NCBI RefSeq assembly: GCF_001995985.1
Contig: NZ_MUFC01000012.1
Location: forward strand, 24,396-88,395
Direction of reading: 5' to 3'
Length of the DNA stretch: 64,000 bases
DNA from: Salinivibrio sharmensis
GTDB lineage: Bacteria > Pseudomonadota > Gammaproteobacteria > Enterobacterales > Vibrionaceae
In this document: piece after piece, positions 30,716 through 38,139 of the stretch
How the letters are laid out: each line of letters starts with the position of its first letter
How positions within the stretch are numbered: position 1 is the stretch's first letter
Translations under genes and position numbers: made by a program
Notes under the pieces: generated by a model
What the model saw: only the letters and a program-made list of their open reading frames with translations
Databases searched by the model: none
What the model was told of the DNA's origin: nothing

Positions 30716-31636
30716 GTGATACATATCAACACGCAAGACCAAATTCCTTTTGAGCACTTTGAAAAAGCGAGTCGCGATACACTCAAATACTTGAATAAAA
30801 AGTTTGGCTACGGGACGTGGATGATGACTCGCAAGCATGAAGATCAATGGGTCATCTTACAGGTAGAAGGTAACAAATACGGTATTGATGAATTGACCAC
30901 TCTCAGGTGGAGCGATTCAATGTGCAGCCGTATGGTGCAGGGCGAAGGGCCGCGTTGGGCGCCTGATGTTGACAATGTCTCCGCGTATGTGAACGCGCCA
31001 ATTTACCAAGCTGAGACAATTAAGTCTTATATTGGGATACCCGTTTGCTATTCGGATGGTAATTTATTTGGCACTTTGTGCGCGATAGACACAGAACCAG
31101 TCGATCGCATCCCGCCTGATGGGTTAGAAACCATCGAGCTTGTCTCTAAATTACTTTCAACGCTATTACAGCTTGAGCTGCAAAACATCGACGTTTCGCG
31201 GAAACAAATGAGTTTTTTACCCTCACAATTAAAAGATCATGAAACCGGTTTTCTTAATCGATTAGGTTGGTCTTTATATTTAGAAAAAGAAGAAAGCAAT
31301 ATCCGCTCGGTGGGTACACCCGTGCATGTGGTGGCTATTGATGTTTCTCTGGGCAACCAATCAACGCACTTAAAGGATACGGCAATGACCACCCTGTTTG
31401 TGTCCATTCTCAATGGTGTCTTACATGACGGTGGCTATATTGCCCGATTGGGGGAAGATATCTACACCATGCTCTGTGCCAATAAAACCGAGGAGCAAAT
31501 GGCAGTGATGGTTGAACGTCTTGCCAACGAATTGAGTGAGGCTGAGATCCCTGTCGCTATTGGCTTCAAAAAACACGACTATGGTGATGACTTGGATGTC
31601 ACTGTGATTGCTGCCATCAAAAGTGTCCGGCAATAA
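30716..31636 (+). CDS. GAF protein with degenerate GGDEF domain
   Basis: A 306-residue protein. The N-terminal GAF domain covers about 10-155 (SDSMCSRMVQGEG ... YIGIPVCYSDGNLFGTLCAID). The C-terminal 120 residues follow the GGDEF fold: TGFLNRLGW in place of TGLxNRR, VVAIDVS in the metal-site strand, and ARLGEDIY where an active enzyme has R-x-GGDEF. The signature is lost, so diguanylate cyclase activity is unlikely. I chose GTG 30716, which has AAGAGG 6 nt upstream; an in-frame ATG at 30662 would overlap the kinase gene by 38 nt. Third gene of the c-di-GMP operon, probably a regulatory or scaffold partner. Confidence 0.75.
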   Translation: MIHINTQDQIPFEHFEKASRDTLKYLNKKFGYGTWMMTRKHEDQWVILQVEGNKYGIDELTTLRWSDSMCSRMVQGEGPRWAPDVDNVSAYVNAPIYQAETIKSYIGIPVCYSDGNLFGTLCAIDTEPVDRIPPDGLETIELVSKLLSTLLQLELQNIDVSRKQMSFLPSQLKDHETGFLNRLGWSLYLEKEESNIRSVGTPVHVVAIDVSLGNQSTHLKDTAMTTLFVSILNGVLHDGGYIARLGEDIYTMLCANKTEEQMAVMVERLANELSEAEIPVAIGFKKHDYGDDLDVTVIAAIKSVRQ

Positions 31637-31800
31637 CTATGACGTGAAAGCCAGCCACTCCCTAGTTTGTTTGCTCGCTTTTCAACCATCTGAATCAAAA
31701 AGAATAACAGGACTATTGACCTCGGGTTAAATTTCATTAAAGGACACCCACGTTCGCAGCACAGTCTGCGGACTATGGTGCTACCACGCATAACTGCGTT

Positions 31801-31843
31801 GCCCTGGTGGTGGAATTGGTAGACACAAGGGATTTAAAATCCC
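31801..31843 (+). pseudogene. 5' half of a tRNA-Leu(UAA) gene split by the integrative element
   Basis: Bases 31801-31843 give the acceptor 5' strand (GCCCTGG), D-arm and anticodon arm (AGGGA-TTTAAAA-TCCC) of a tRNA-Leu with anticodon UAA, then homology stops. Its missing 3' half lies at 39955-39998. Joined at the shared core, the two give a complete 87-nt tRNA with paired acceptor (GCCCTGG / CCGGGGC) and T stems. Upstream, TTGACC at 31716 could be a -35 element, but no good -10 is evident. A host promoter here would now read into the element. Confidence 0.88.
31830..31843 (+). repeat. attL core
   Basis: GGATTTAAAATCCC, identical to 39941-39954. It spans the anticodon loop and the inner anticodon stem of the split tRNA. 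Confidence 0.85.
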
Positions 31844-31927
31844 GTGGGGTGATAGATTCGTAAGTGCATGTTTTACAAGAAAAAATAGACCGTTGTCCAA
31901 ACTAGTTAACACATGTGACTTCAAAAA

Positions 31928-32014
31928 GCGGGGATGGTGGAATCGGTAGACACACGAGATTTAAAATCTCGCGGCGTACGCGCTGTGCGGGTTCAAGTCC
32001 CGCTCTCCGCACCA
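31928..32014 (+). tRNA. tRNA-Leu (UAA), intact, carried by the element
   Basis: An 87-nt type II tRNA with encoded CCA. Acceptor GCGGGGA / TCTCCGC is paired. The anticodon stem is CGAGA / TCTCG around TTTAAAA, so anticodon UAA. It has a long variable arm, and the T-arm GCGGG-TTCAAGT-CCCGC is intact. It lies 84 bp inside the left end of the element. Compared with the split host copy it has a different acceptor stem and a recoded anticodon stem, and so lacks the integrase core sequence. A rho-independent terminator follows 6 bp later. Transcription could come from the host promoter upstream of 31801. Confidence 0.96.
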
Positions 32015-32019
32015 ATACA

Positions 32020-32050
32020 GACCTTGAGCTTCGGCTTGAGGTCTTTTTTT
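32020..32050 (+). terminator. Terminator after the element's tRNA-Leu
   Basis: A 10-bp stem with two G-U pairs (GACCTTGAGC / GCTTGAGGTC), TTCG tetraloop, then seven T. Confidence 0.88.
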
Positions 32051-32177
32051 GTGTACATGTAGTCACATGTGGTTAAAGATGACTGTCGTTATGTGTGTGA
32101 CATCTAATGTAAGGGGCTAACGCTCTCACGAGCAGCAACGAGACAACCTAGAGACAGGCAATAGGCATTTCCAACAC

Positions 32178-32202
32178 CTATTTGAATCGCGTTTTCAAAT
32201 AG
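32178..32202. promoter_or_regulatory. Perfect inverted repeat upstream of the first element gene
   Basis: CTATTTGAA (32178-32186) and TTCAAATAG (32194-32202) with a 7-bp spacer, 18 bp before ATG 32221 and just before the GGGAAGG ribosome site. A candidate operator or 5'-UTR hairpin. The rest of 32051-32220 holds nothing else recognisable. Confidence 0.5.
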
Positions 32203-32220
32203 CACATCGGGAAGGTCTAT

Positions 32221-32481
32221 ATGCCTAAGAAAAAACCAGAGCCAGTATTCACTAAAGATTCACTGAAAGTAGCTTTTGAGCGACCAAATCCAGAAGATTT
32301 AGGAATACCACTACATGACGCCCCACGGAGAGCCCGTAGTTATTTATTAGTCAGCGTTATAGGCCTCTTAATGTTGCCTTTTGAACCTACCTCAAACAGC
32401 TACGGCAGGGTGGTCTATAAGTCCTGTTTGACAGTTTTAGGCCTATATAAAATTATGAGCCCATCTTATAGACCAAGGTGA
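32221..32481 (+). CDS. Small protein of unknown function
   Basis: An 86-residue protein starting with basic MPKKKPEPVFTKDSLKVAF. It contains PLHDAPRRARSYLLVSVIGLLMLPFEP, a hydrophobic stretch that could be a membrane helix. Not recognised. GGGAAGG lies 6 nt before the ATG. It precedes the serine recombinase by 10 bp and is probably co-transcribed with it. Confidence 0.55.
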   Translation: MPKKKPEPVFTKDSLKVAFERPNPEDLGIPLHDAPRRARSYLLVSVIGLLMLPFEPTSNSYGRVVYKSCLTVLGLYKIMSPSYRPR

Positions 32482-32491
32482 AGAGTAAGAA

Positions 32492-33043
32492 ATGGCTGTT
32501 ATCGCGTATTACCGTGTTTCAACTGACGACCAAACAATCGAGAATCAACGAAGAGAGCTCAATAAGACATACCGTATAGACAAGGAGTTCGCTGATTGTG
32601 GAGTGAGCGGGACAGTTAGCGCTGAGAAGAGGCCAGAGTTTAAGAAGCTACTCGACTATGTGCGCGAAGGAGACACGCTTGTGACGGTCGATCTTGATAG
32701 ATTGGGGCGAGACAGCATTGATGTGCAAAACACCGTGAGAGAGCTTCTGAGAGGCGGTGTGAACGTCATTGTGACAAGGTTAGGGGTAGACCTCAGCACA
32801 GACGCAGGAGAGCTTCTGGTGACCATTCTGTCCAAGGTTGCAGAGATGGAAAGAAGGAAGATGCTAGAGCGCTCAAATGCAGGCAGAGAGCGTGCAAAGG
32901 CAGAAGGTAAGCATATGGGTCGCCCTCACACTATAAGCAAAGAGCAGGTGCGTGAGCTTCGCTCAAAGGGGTACTCTATTAATGCCACAGCCGAGGCTTT
33001 GGGGTGCTCTGTGTCGTCGGTTAAGAGGCTACAAAAGCCATAG
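32492..33043 (+). CDS. Serine recombinase of the resolvase/invertase family
   Basis: A 183-residue small serine recombinase. The catalytic Ser is S10 in AYYRVSTDDQ, followed by DLDRLGRDSIDVQNTVREL, the LxVDLSTxxGELLVTILSKVAEMERRKMLER helix E region and a C-terminal helix-turn-helix (GYSINATAEALGCSVSSVKRL). Such enzymes invert or resolve DNA at short dyad sites. Here three long direct repeats begin 68 bp downstream and may be its sites (inference). Since a tyrosine integrase is also present, this enzyme likely does multimer resolution or inversion rather than integration. Confidence 0.92.
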   Translation: MAVIAYYRVSTDDQTIENQRRELNKTYRIDKEFADCGVSGTVSAEKRPEFKKLLDYVREGDTLVTVDLDRLGRDSIDVQNTVRELLRGGVNVIVTRLGVDLSTDAGELLVTILSKVAEMERRKMLERSNAGRERAKAEGKHMGRPHTISKEQVRELRSKGYSINATAEALGCSVSSVKRLQKP

Positions 33044-33111
33044 ATGAAATATCAACCGAATATACATCGCTGAATTCAGATATTTGTGTTGTGCGGGCTG
33101 CTTGATTTACG

Positions 33112-33406
33112 ACGTCTAATTGAAGACCCCTAGGGAAAACTTTTAGATATACATTGAGAGAGGTTAACCATTGATAGCCTCGTGGGTAGCCCTCTTCATG
33201 GTTCCTTACGTTAGCACTAGGGCATTTACAACGCCTAATTGAAGACCCCTTGGGGAAAACTCTTAGATATACATTAAGAGAGGTTAGCCATTGGTAGCCT
33301 CAACGATAGAGCCTTGTTGTCGAGTCTTCACGCCCTCACTAAGACATTTACAACGTCTAATTGAAGAGCCCAAGGAAAAACTCTTAGATATACATTAAGA
33401 GCCCTC
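33112..33406 (+). repeat. Three tandem copies of a ~120-bp period repeat
   Basis: Copies begin at 33112, 33231 and 33353 with ACGTCTAATTGAAG (ACGCC in the second). Each contains a C-rich/G-rich dyad (CCCCTTGGGG type), the sequence TTAGATATACATT flanked by CTCTTA/TAAGAG arms, and in the first two GTTA(A/G)CCATTG(A/G)TAGCCTC. About 70 bp are conserved, separated by about 50 bp of variable sequence. A fourth diverged copy is at 34868. Function unknown. Confidence 0.8.
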
Positions 33407-33987
33407 TGTGACATCACACCACTGCTGCTGTAGTCGTAGCAGATACTAAATAGACCACCAGCACAACACTATCGCACCTTTGCTTACATGGATGAGTAGC
33501 TAAGTAGAGCGACTCTGCGTTGACTGTTATTTCACTTAATAGAAGGAGTTATCATTGTGAGCAGCAGTCGAATAGAGTGTGTCTGAGCTGTATGGTCTAG
33601 TATGGCCTATGGTCTGTTGCCTTAAGAAAATACGCGAGCGAAGCCAAGAGAGCTTTAGCTGGCCTCGTTGGATCGTTGTTCTGATTTGAATGAGTGAACT
33701 ACATAGCCATAGGCAGGATTGAAGCTGCTCCTCGCCAAACTCACGGGCAACAGATAGCATGAATAAGGGGTGACAAGAATTAAACTGATTAAAAGCGCGG
33801 TCTCTTCGTATTACAGTCGTCTGTGTAAACGCTACAAGACCACTGACGCTGCACAGAGGGTTACGCTCTCACGACACACTGCCGCAATAACTCTTACCAT
33901 CAGAAACCACTACCTCACTGTACGTATCCATCTATTCCACTCAGGAGCAAGTGACCCACACCCGCTGCTTCAATGCCTATGGTTGGT
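33407..33987. other. Intergenic stretch within the element
   Basis: No convincing gene. Short frames such as 33770-33991 (+) lack family resemblance. It contains several copies of the motif TGGTCTA/TAGACCA (33451, 33593, 33984). Confidence 0.4.
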
Positions 33988-34845
33988 CTAACCATTAAAC
34001 ATTGGGAAAGGTACTTTAACCTCTCTCTTTAATTCAACGCCGGATTCTTTTTCGAGTATTGCTTTGAACCTTTGGTCTAGGCATGCATTCAGTACTTGTT
34101 CATTGTTTTCCATCGTGTTTTCGATATCACATAATTCTGTGGTTGCCATTGTAATCGCAGAGTTCATTAATGCCGGTCTTAGGGGGTGCTTGGGGTATAT
34201 TTCGCCATGGTTATTTTTATTGAAGAGCTCTACTAAGTCATTTAAAGTATCGCCATGGCGCATTCTGAGATAGTCAACCTTTTCGGAATAAAGACAAACT
34301 GCTTCTTCGTGCACAGTGTCTTTAATGGACTCGTCTATCCTCATGATGTAGTGATTCGATTGGCTATTAGTTATCTCGAACAAAAAGCCTCTCTCTATTA
34401 GTGTTTTAATGGCGCCATCAAGAGCGAGTGAGTTTAATTGAATATCCATAAGGCTTGCTGCCATTAGTATTTCTTTTTCTCTTTCTGAAAGAGTGTCTTT
34501 AACATTCAGATAGTGCTCAATTTTTTCGGACTTTTTGTCTTCCTTTGAAGGTGGTTCGACTAAGCTAGTTTTTATGTTGCTCGTTTTGACGATACAAACC
34601 GAAATTAGTGTATGAAAGCCTTTAAATAATAGTAAGCCTAAGAAAAAACCCAAAACCCCAAGCATAAATATGACATATGAAACATGCTCTTCGGGTAATG
34701 GTTTCAATAATAAAGTTTTGGTTGCGATAATAAGAGGTGTGAGTATTGCGGACGAGATGGCGACTATGATACGTAAAAGAAAAATCGCACTAGATTCACT
34801 AAGTTTTTGAACTGAGCTTATTAAGCACTCCGAAAATTTCACCAT
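33988..34845 (-). CDS. Two-TM membrane protein with cytoplasmic domain, unknown
   Basis: A 285-residue protein. Two membrane helices are near the N-terminus (about 22-45 and 57-82, IFLLRIIVAISSAILTPLII and YVIFMLGVLGFFLGLLLF). A Lys/Glu-rich linker and a 180-residue soluble domain follow. The layout recalls SieB-type phage superinfection-exclusion proteins, but I see no diagnostic motif, so no function is assigned. Low GC compared with chromosomal neighbours. The fourth long repeat copy lies directly upstream of its start. Confidence 0.7.
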   Translation of the reverse strand: MVKFSECLISSVQKLSESSAIFLLRIIVAISSAILTPLIIATKTLLLKPLPEEHVSYVIFMLGVLGFFLGLLLFKGFHTLISVCIVKTSNIKTSLVEPPSKEDKKSEKIEHYLNVKDTLSEREKEILMAASLMDIQLNSLALDGAIKTLIERGFLFEITNSQSNHYIMRIDESIKDTVHEEAVCLYSEKVDYLRMRHGDTLNDLVELFNKNNHGEIYPKHPLRPALMNSAITMATTELCDIENTMENNEQVLNACLDQRFKAILEKESGVELKREVKVPFPMFNG

Positions 34846-34867
34846 TCCACAATCCTATCTAAATATG

Positions 34868-34942
34868 ACGTCTGATTGAAAGCACCAAGGGAAAGCTTGA
34901 GATATACTCTCAGTAGAAGCCTTGATTTTAGGTAGCCTAGCG
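34868..34942 (+). repeat. Fourth, diverged copy of the long repeat
   Basis: ACGTCTGATTGAAAGCACCAAGGGAAAG, then a GAGATATACTCTC dyad and TAGCCTAGCG correspond in order to the three copies at 33112-33406. The central dyad is kept although its sequence has changed (TGAGA/TCTCA instead of CTCTTA/TAAGAG). It is in the same orientation, upstream of the minus-strand gene. Confidence 0.65.
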
Positions 34943-35047
34943 TTATCTTTAACAAGTTATGCCAGGCTGCAGATGAGAGTGTTGCACTTCGCGGTTGAAT
35001 CCGCGAGACCCTAGCTACCTTTGCTCTCCTTGCTGTCCCAACAGGCA

Positions 35048-35080
35048 CAGGCACAGTTATCCTTCTGTGCCTGTCTTTCT
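35048..35080 (+). terminator. Strong hairpin in the element
   Basis: CAGGCACAG (35048-35056) and CTGTGCCTG (35065-35073) with an 8-nt loop, followed by TCTTTCT. It could end a short plus-strand transcript from the 34942-35047 region, as no gene lies there. The weak T-run lowers confidence. Confidence 0.4.
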
Positions 35081-35141
35081 AACACTTGGTCAGGTTGAAG
35101 GAAATCGAGAGTTTTCTGACTAGTAATCTCATAGGCCACTA

Positions 35142-35720
35142 TCATCCGTCATTCATCGCGTCTCCATATCCCGCTTCCGCCTGTAGCGAGGCAATCATAT
35201 TCTTTAACTGCATATTCTCAATGGTCGATAGACTGTTACCCTTACCGTCCATCAAAAACTCTAACTGAGGCTTAGTCATAGGCTTGTTTGCGATAAACAT
35301 AGCATACAGGCGGTCTACCTCATTGCCATTCACGTCGCTGTCTGCTGGCGACATAAGCTGTTCTGGCTCATTCACCTGTAAACCAGTCAATTCAGCAAAC
35401 AGCTTCTTGTTCAGTCGATACACATTCACCAGATGACCACCTTTGTCGCTGGTCGAAGAATGCTTTTCAATGATACCGGAGGCGACCAGACGCTTCACAT
35501 TGGCACTTACGGTCGTAACAGACCAACCTGTATCACGCGCCAAGCGTTTCAGTGATGGGTAGCACACAAAATCGCTGTCAAAATAAATAGATAGCTGCAT
35601 TAGAAGAAAGCGTTCGTTTGCCTTTAGGTTAAGCGTTTGTGGGGGAATCTGTCCTAGCATCTTGGTCATCTCAAACTGTGTTTCAGGAAATTTGATAGCT
35701 TCGCGCTTAGTGTTTTTCAT
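35142..35720 (-). CDS. Winged-helix protein, possible replication/regulatory protein
   Basis: A 192-residue protein with an HTH_36-like winged helix at about residues 30-100: LKANERFLLMQLSIYFDSDF, YPSLKRLARDTGWSVTTVSANVKRLVASGIIEKHSS. This type occurs at the N-terminus of phage and plasmid replication proteins and in element regulators. The C-terminal part (MTKPQLEFLMDGKGNSLSTIENMQLKNMIASL) may be helical. I chose ATG 35720; an upstream in-frame start at 35795 would add residues with no RBS. Candidate initiator for the element, with the long repeats as possible iterons (speculative). Confidence 0.75.
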   Translation of the reverse strand: MKNTKREAIKFPETQFEMTKMLGQIPPQTLNLKANERFLLMQLSIYFDSDFVCYPSLKRLARDTGWSVTTVSANVKRLVASGIIEKHSSTSDKGGHLVNVYRLNKKLFAELTGLQVNEPEQLMSPADSDVNGNEVDRLYAMFIANKPMTKPQLEFLMDGKGNSLSTIENMQLKNMIASLQAEAGYGDAMNDG

Positions 35721-36051
35721 TATAGCGTGCCTAAAGACTGTTGTGTACCTATCAAGAAACACAAGAAGAGTATCACTGGCTACTTGAATGCACAAGCGAC
35801 TAATAAAAATTACTGTTCTATTTGATTGTTTAATAAACTTAACTAGGCATCCCTATGGTACTTATGTTTCTTGAGACCCCCTTTTAAAACTTTATCTGGC
35901 GACCCTACTCAAGCAAGTGGTAACAAACAAATCATTATAAACAAAACATTAAAACAAAGGGCTTACGCCGCTACCGCTCAATTTTTTTCTGTCTCTAAAG
36001 TGAAAAAGATAAGTGCAGAGCATCTTGATACTCTTGGGCTGTAATCAAGAC
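35721..36051. other. AT-rich divergent intergenic region of the element
   Basis: No gene. Contains an 11-bp palindrome GTTTAATAAAC (35827-35837) and A-rich sequence near 35930-35960. It probably holds promoters for the two flanking divergent genes. Confidence 0.4.
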
Positions 36052-36390
36052 ATGGAGACCAAAGCAATGCAGCTTTACCTGAACTACCGCAATGGGACGC
36101 TATCGATCGATGAAGCACGGCTCTCAGACGAAGAAAGCGACCTCCCCACGATCTTATTCAACTACCAGTACACGCCACACGTCGTGAAGACCATGACGCT
36201 TGAAGAAAACTCAGTGCAAGGCTTGAGTGATGTGGTCGGTGATGTGAGCTGGCGCGAAAAGCACAACTTCGATGAAATCTATGACGAAGCCTATAGCTAG
36301 CTACTGTTCCAACTCAGGATCCAAGAAGCCCTTGAACGCGACAAGATAGATGAAGATTTTGGTCTCATTGATGGGGAAGTGAACCCATAA
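36052..36390 (+). pseudogene. Small acidic protein gene with in-frame amber codon
   Basis: The reading frame from ATG 36052 gives 82 residues (METKAMQLYLNYRNGTLSID ... DEIYDEAYS) and ends at TAG 36298-36300. The same frame continues for 29 more codons (LLFQLRIQEALERDKIDEDF GLIDGEVNP, then TAA 36388-36390) with equally protein-like, acidic sequence. A single C-to-T change of a CAG codon would explain the stop. Either the protein is truncated, the stop is suppressed, or the base is an error. The family is not recognised. Confidence 0.55.
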
Positions 36391-37547
36391 GCCTGGTCAG
36401 CTCGAACCAGTTTTTAAACTACGGTAAAATTTTGGTTGTCTTAGTGTTTATACAGTCGCTACTATCTGGCATAGTGCACAGGTTTCTCTCACAAACCAGC
36501 ACACAGGCACGCTCACAGCCTTGGTTAGATCGAGCCATATTGGTCACTAATTGAACACTGGAAGTTCTACTTGAAAAAATCTGAAAGCCCTTTTCCTAAA
36601 TAATGAATTGGGGCTACCCCCACAACCCCATCTGCACAAACCCTGATAACCAAATAGACATGCATGACATTATCCTTTAATGCATTAGTAATGCTGAGAT
36701 GAGTGCATATATATCCCTTTAGGCTCTCCTAATGTGTTACACCCTGTGGATTTAGAATCCCTTTTAGTGACAAGTAGAAGCACTCGACCTTTTCCCTGCT
36801 GTATTGTACTACCCGGCGAGTACAGTCTCCTGCCGTGGGGGAAACCCACAGCCAGACTCACAGCACCACACAAAGCTACCACATAGACCACGTACATTAA
36901 GCAAGGCACAAAGCTACCACATAGACCACGTACATTAAGCAAGGCACAAAGCCACCACATAGACCACACACAGCCGCGCATTAAGCCAAGCCAACCAAGT
37001 GCATTAAGACAACCTCACACAGCCGCACAGAGACAGACACACAGCCGCACACTAGGCCAAGCATTACGCCCATATAAGATAGAAACGGTCGGCACCAATA
37101 TGATTAGTTCAGCTTAGTCAATGTATTTGTACCTATTGGGTGGTCTAATGTGGTCTATATGCTCATTCTTTAACCTGATTGTGCTGGGGAATGAATAATG
37201 TTGAACAAAAGGTGCTTTTGTTTCTAGCTTGGTGTAGCGCATATTTAGCGATAGGCTGCTACAGGTTGGGCCGGAGTGTGCTAGTTATAGGGTTTAGGAG
37301 GCGTCAAGCCAAATGCTTATGGAGGTCTACAAACCAAGGAAGCATTTATAGTTATGCATAGATGTGTGTTTAAGTGGGCGGGTGTCTGGTTTTTTCAGGT
37401 GATAACACTTTGACTTTCCAATTCATCATGGATAAAAGCATGCATGTCAAGCGTGAAAATTGACAGCTAGAAAGGTATCTTTTACATGAGCGTATTGAAA
37501 TCAGGTATTGACATACATGCCATTGTAATCGATTTTTATTACCGCAA
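36391..37547. other. 1.16-kb region of the element with low-complexity repeats
   Basis: No convincing gene. A 60-codon hydrophobic/basic frame (best start 37191) is possible but weak. The region includes the 38-bp tandem repeats at 36869, three CACACAGCCGC copies (about 36966, 37017, 37039) and two TGGTCTA copies at 37141 and 37151. The top strand is C/A-rich between 36840 and 37070. Confidence 0.45.
36869..36970 (+). repeat. 38-bp tandem repeat, about 2.7 copies
   Basis: Units start at 36869, 36907 and 36945. The first two are identical; each carries CACAAAGCTACC, ATAGACCAC and GTACATTAAGCAAGG. The third diverges after ATAGACCAC. The motif ATAGACCA recurs at many other places in the element. 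Confidence 0.85.
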
Positions 37548-37754
37548 ATGGATGCGCATGATATAACTAATACGGAGAAGATAACTGTAGACACCACATG
37601 GTATGCTTTAAAGGCAGACCACCTAGTAGATGCGGTGTCTATATTAGAAGGTTGTAAAGCCGAAGGTTTTCCGTGTATTGAAACACACGTGGGAACGTTT
37701 ATAGGAGTTGAAAAATATGGAGCCATTCCCAAGTGCTGCTTGTCAGGCGTTTAA
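37548..37754 (+). CDS. Possible small protein upstream of the winged-helix regulator
   Basis: A 68-codon frame (MDAHDITNTEKITVDTTWYA ... IPKCCLSGV) with a balanced composition but no clear Shine-Dalgarno. It overlaps the start of the next gene by 38 nt. No family resemblance; could be chance. Confidence 0.3.
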   Translation: MDAHDITNTEKITVDTTWYALKADHLVDAVSILEGCKAEGFPCIETHVGTFIGVEKYGAIPKCCLSGV

Positions 37755-38067
37755 GAAGCAAATACTAGCCTTTCGCGCCCTTGTTAGCCAAGAGTTTCAT
37801 CCAGTACAAATGATGATTTTTCTTGATGTTATCAATCAGCCTAAAGGCACTGTGACGGCCTCTTACGTACAGCATGCTTATGGTGTGTCACAGGTTTCAG
37901 CATCACGCCACTGTAGAGCATTGACCAAGCGCGTTAACGCTAACCGTGCAGGGCACGACCTCTGTTACTGGCAGCTTGATGATTATGATTTCCGCACCAA
38001 GGTACTTGTGCTTACTGAGAAGGGTGAGCAGGTAGCAGAAGAAATGCGCCAGCACTTCACACGCTAA
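37717..38067 (+). CDS. MarR-like winged-helix regulator
   Basis: A 116-residue protein. The pattern MMIFLDVINQPKGTVTASYVQHAYGVSQVSASRHCRAL is a winged-helix DNA-binding fold, and KVLVLTEKGEQVAEEM closes the wing as in MarR and ArsR-like repressors. ATG 37717 has TAGGAG ten bases before. It precedes the small basic protein and integrase and may control them. A stem-loop follows. Confidence 0.75.
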   Translation: MEPFPSAACQAFKKQILAFRALVSQEFHPVQMMIFLDVINQPKGTVTASYVQHAYGVSQVSASRHCRALTKRVNANRAGHDLCYWQLDDYDFRTKVLVLTEKGEQVAEEMRQHFTR

Positions 38068-38095
38068 CGTCTCTGTTTAGCGACATGGGTTATAC

Positions 38096-38120
38096 AAGGC
38101 GGCTACGGTCGCCTTTCTAT
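38096..38120 (+). terminator. Probable terminator after the winged-helix gene
   Basis: AAGGCG (38096-38101) pairs with CGCCTT (38110-38115), followed by TCTATT. Moderate strength. Confidence 0.45.
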
Positions 38121-38139
38121 TAACCTAAAGGAGGACGTA

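Larger units (their letters stand above)
31906..32076. repeat. Inverted repeats bounding the replacement tRNA cassette
   Basis: TTAACACATGTGACT (31906-31920) and AGTCACATGTGGTTAA (32061-32076) are inverted copies that differ by one base insertion. They enclose the tRNA-Leu and its terminator in a 171-bp unit. They share GTCACA with the repeated sites near attR, so they may be integrase or excisionase arm sites. Confidence 0.6.

Noticed and set aside
33112..33406. CRISPR-like array (repeats separated by variable sequence)
   Set aside because: Repeats are about 70 bp, imperfect, only three in tandem, spacers about 50 bp and no cas genes; not a CRISPR array.
33770..33991. 73-codon plus-strand frame in the element with GTG start
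   Set aside because: Atypical composition, no recognisable domain and no conserved context; not supported well enough to list as a gene.
36685..36981. 98-codon minus-strand frame rich in Val/Cys/Leu
   Set aside because: Translation of the 38-bp tandem repeats; repetitive composition, no RBS.
37191..37361. 57-codon plus-strand frame with hydrophobic and basic parts
   Set aside because: The GGGGA before the ATG is too close to act as a ribosome site; kept only as a mention in the gap description.
37370..37732. 120-codon minus-strand frame
   Set aside because: Antisense to the better-supported plus-strand frames, with low-quality composition and no RBS.
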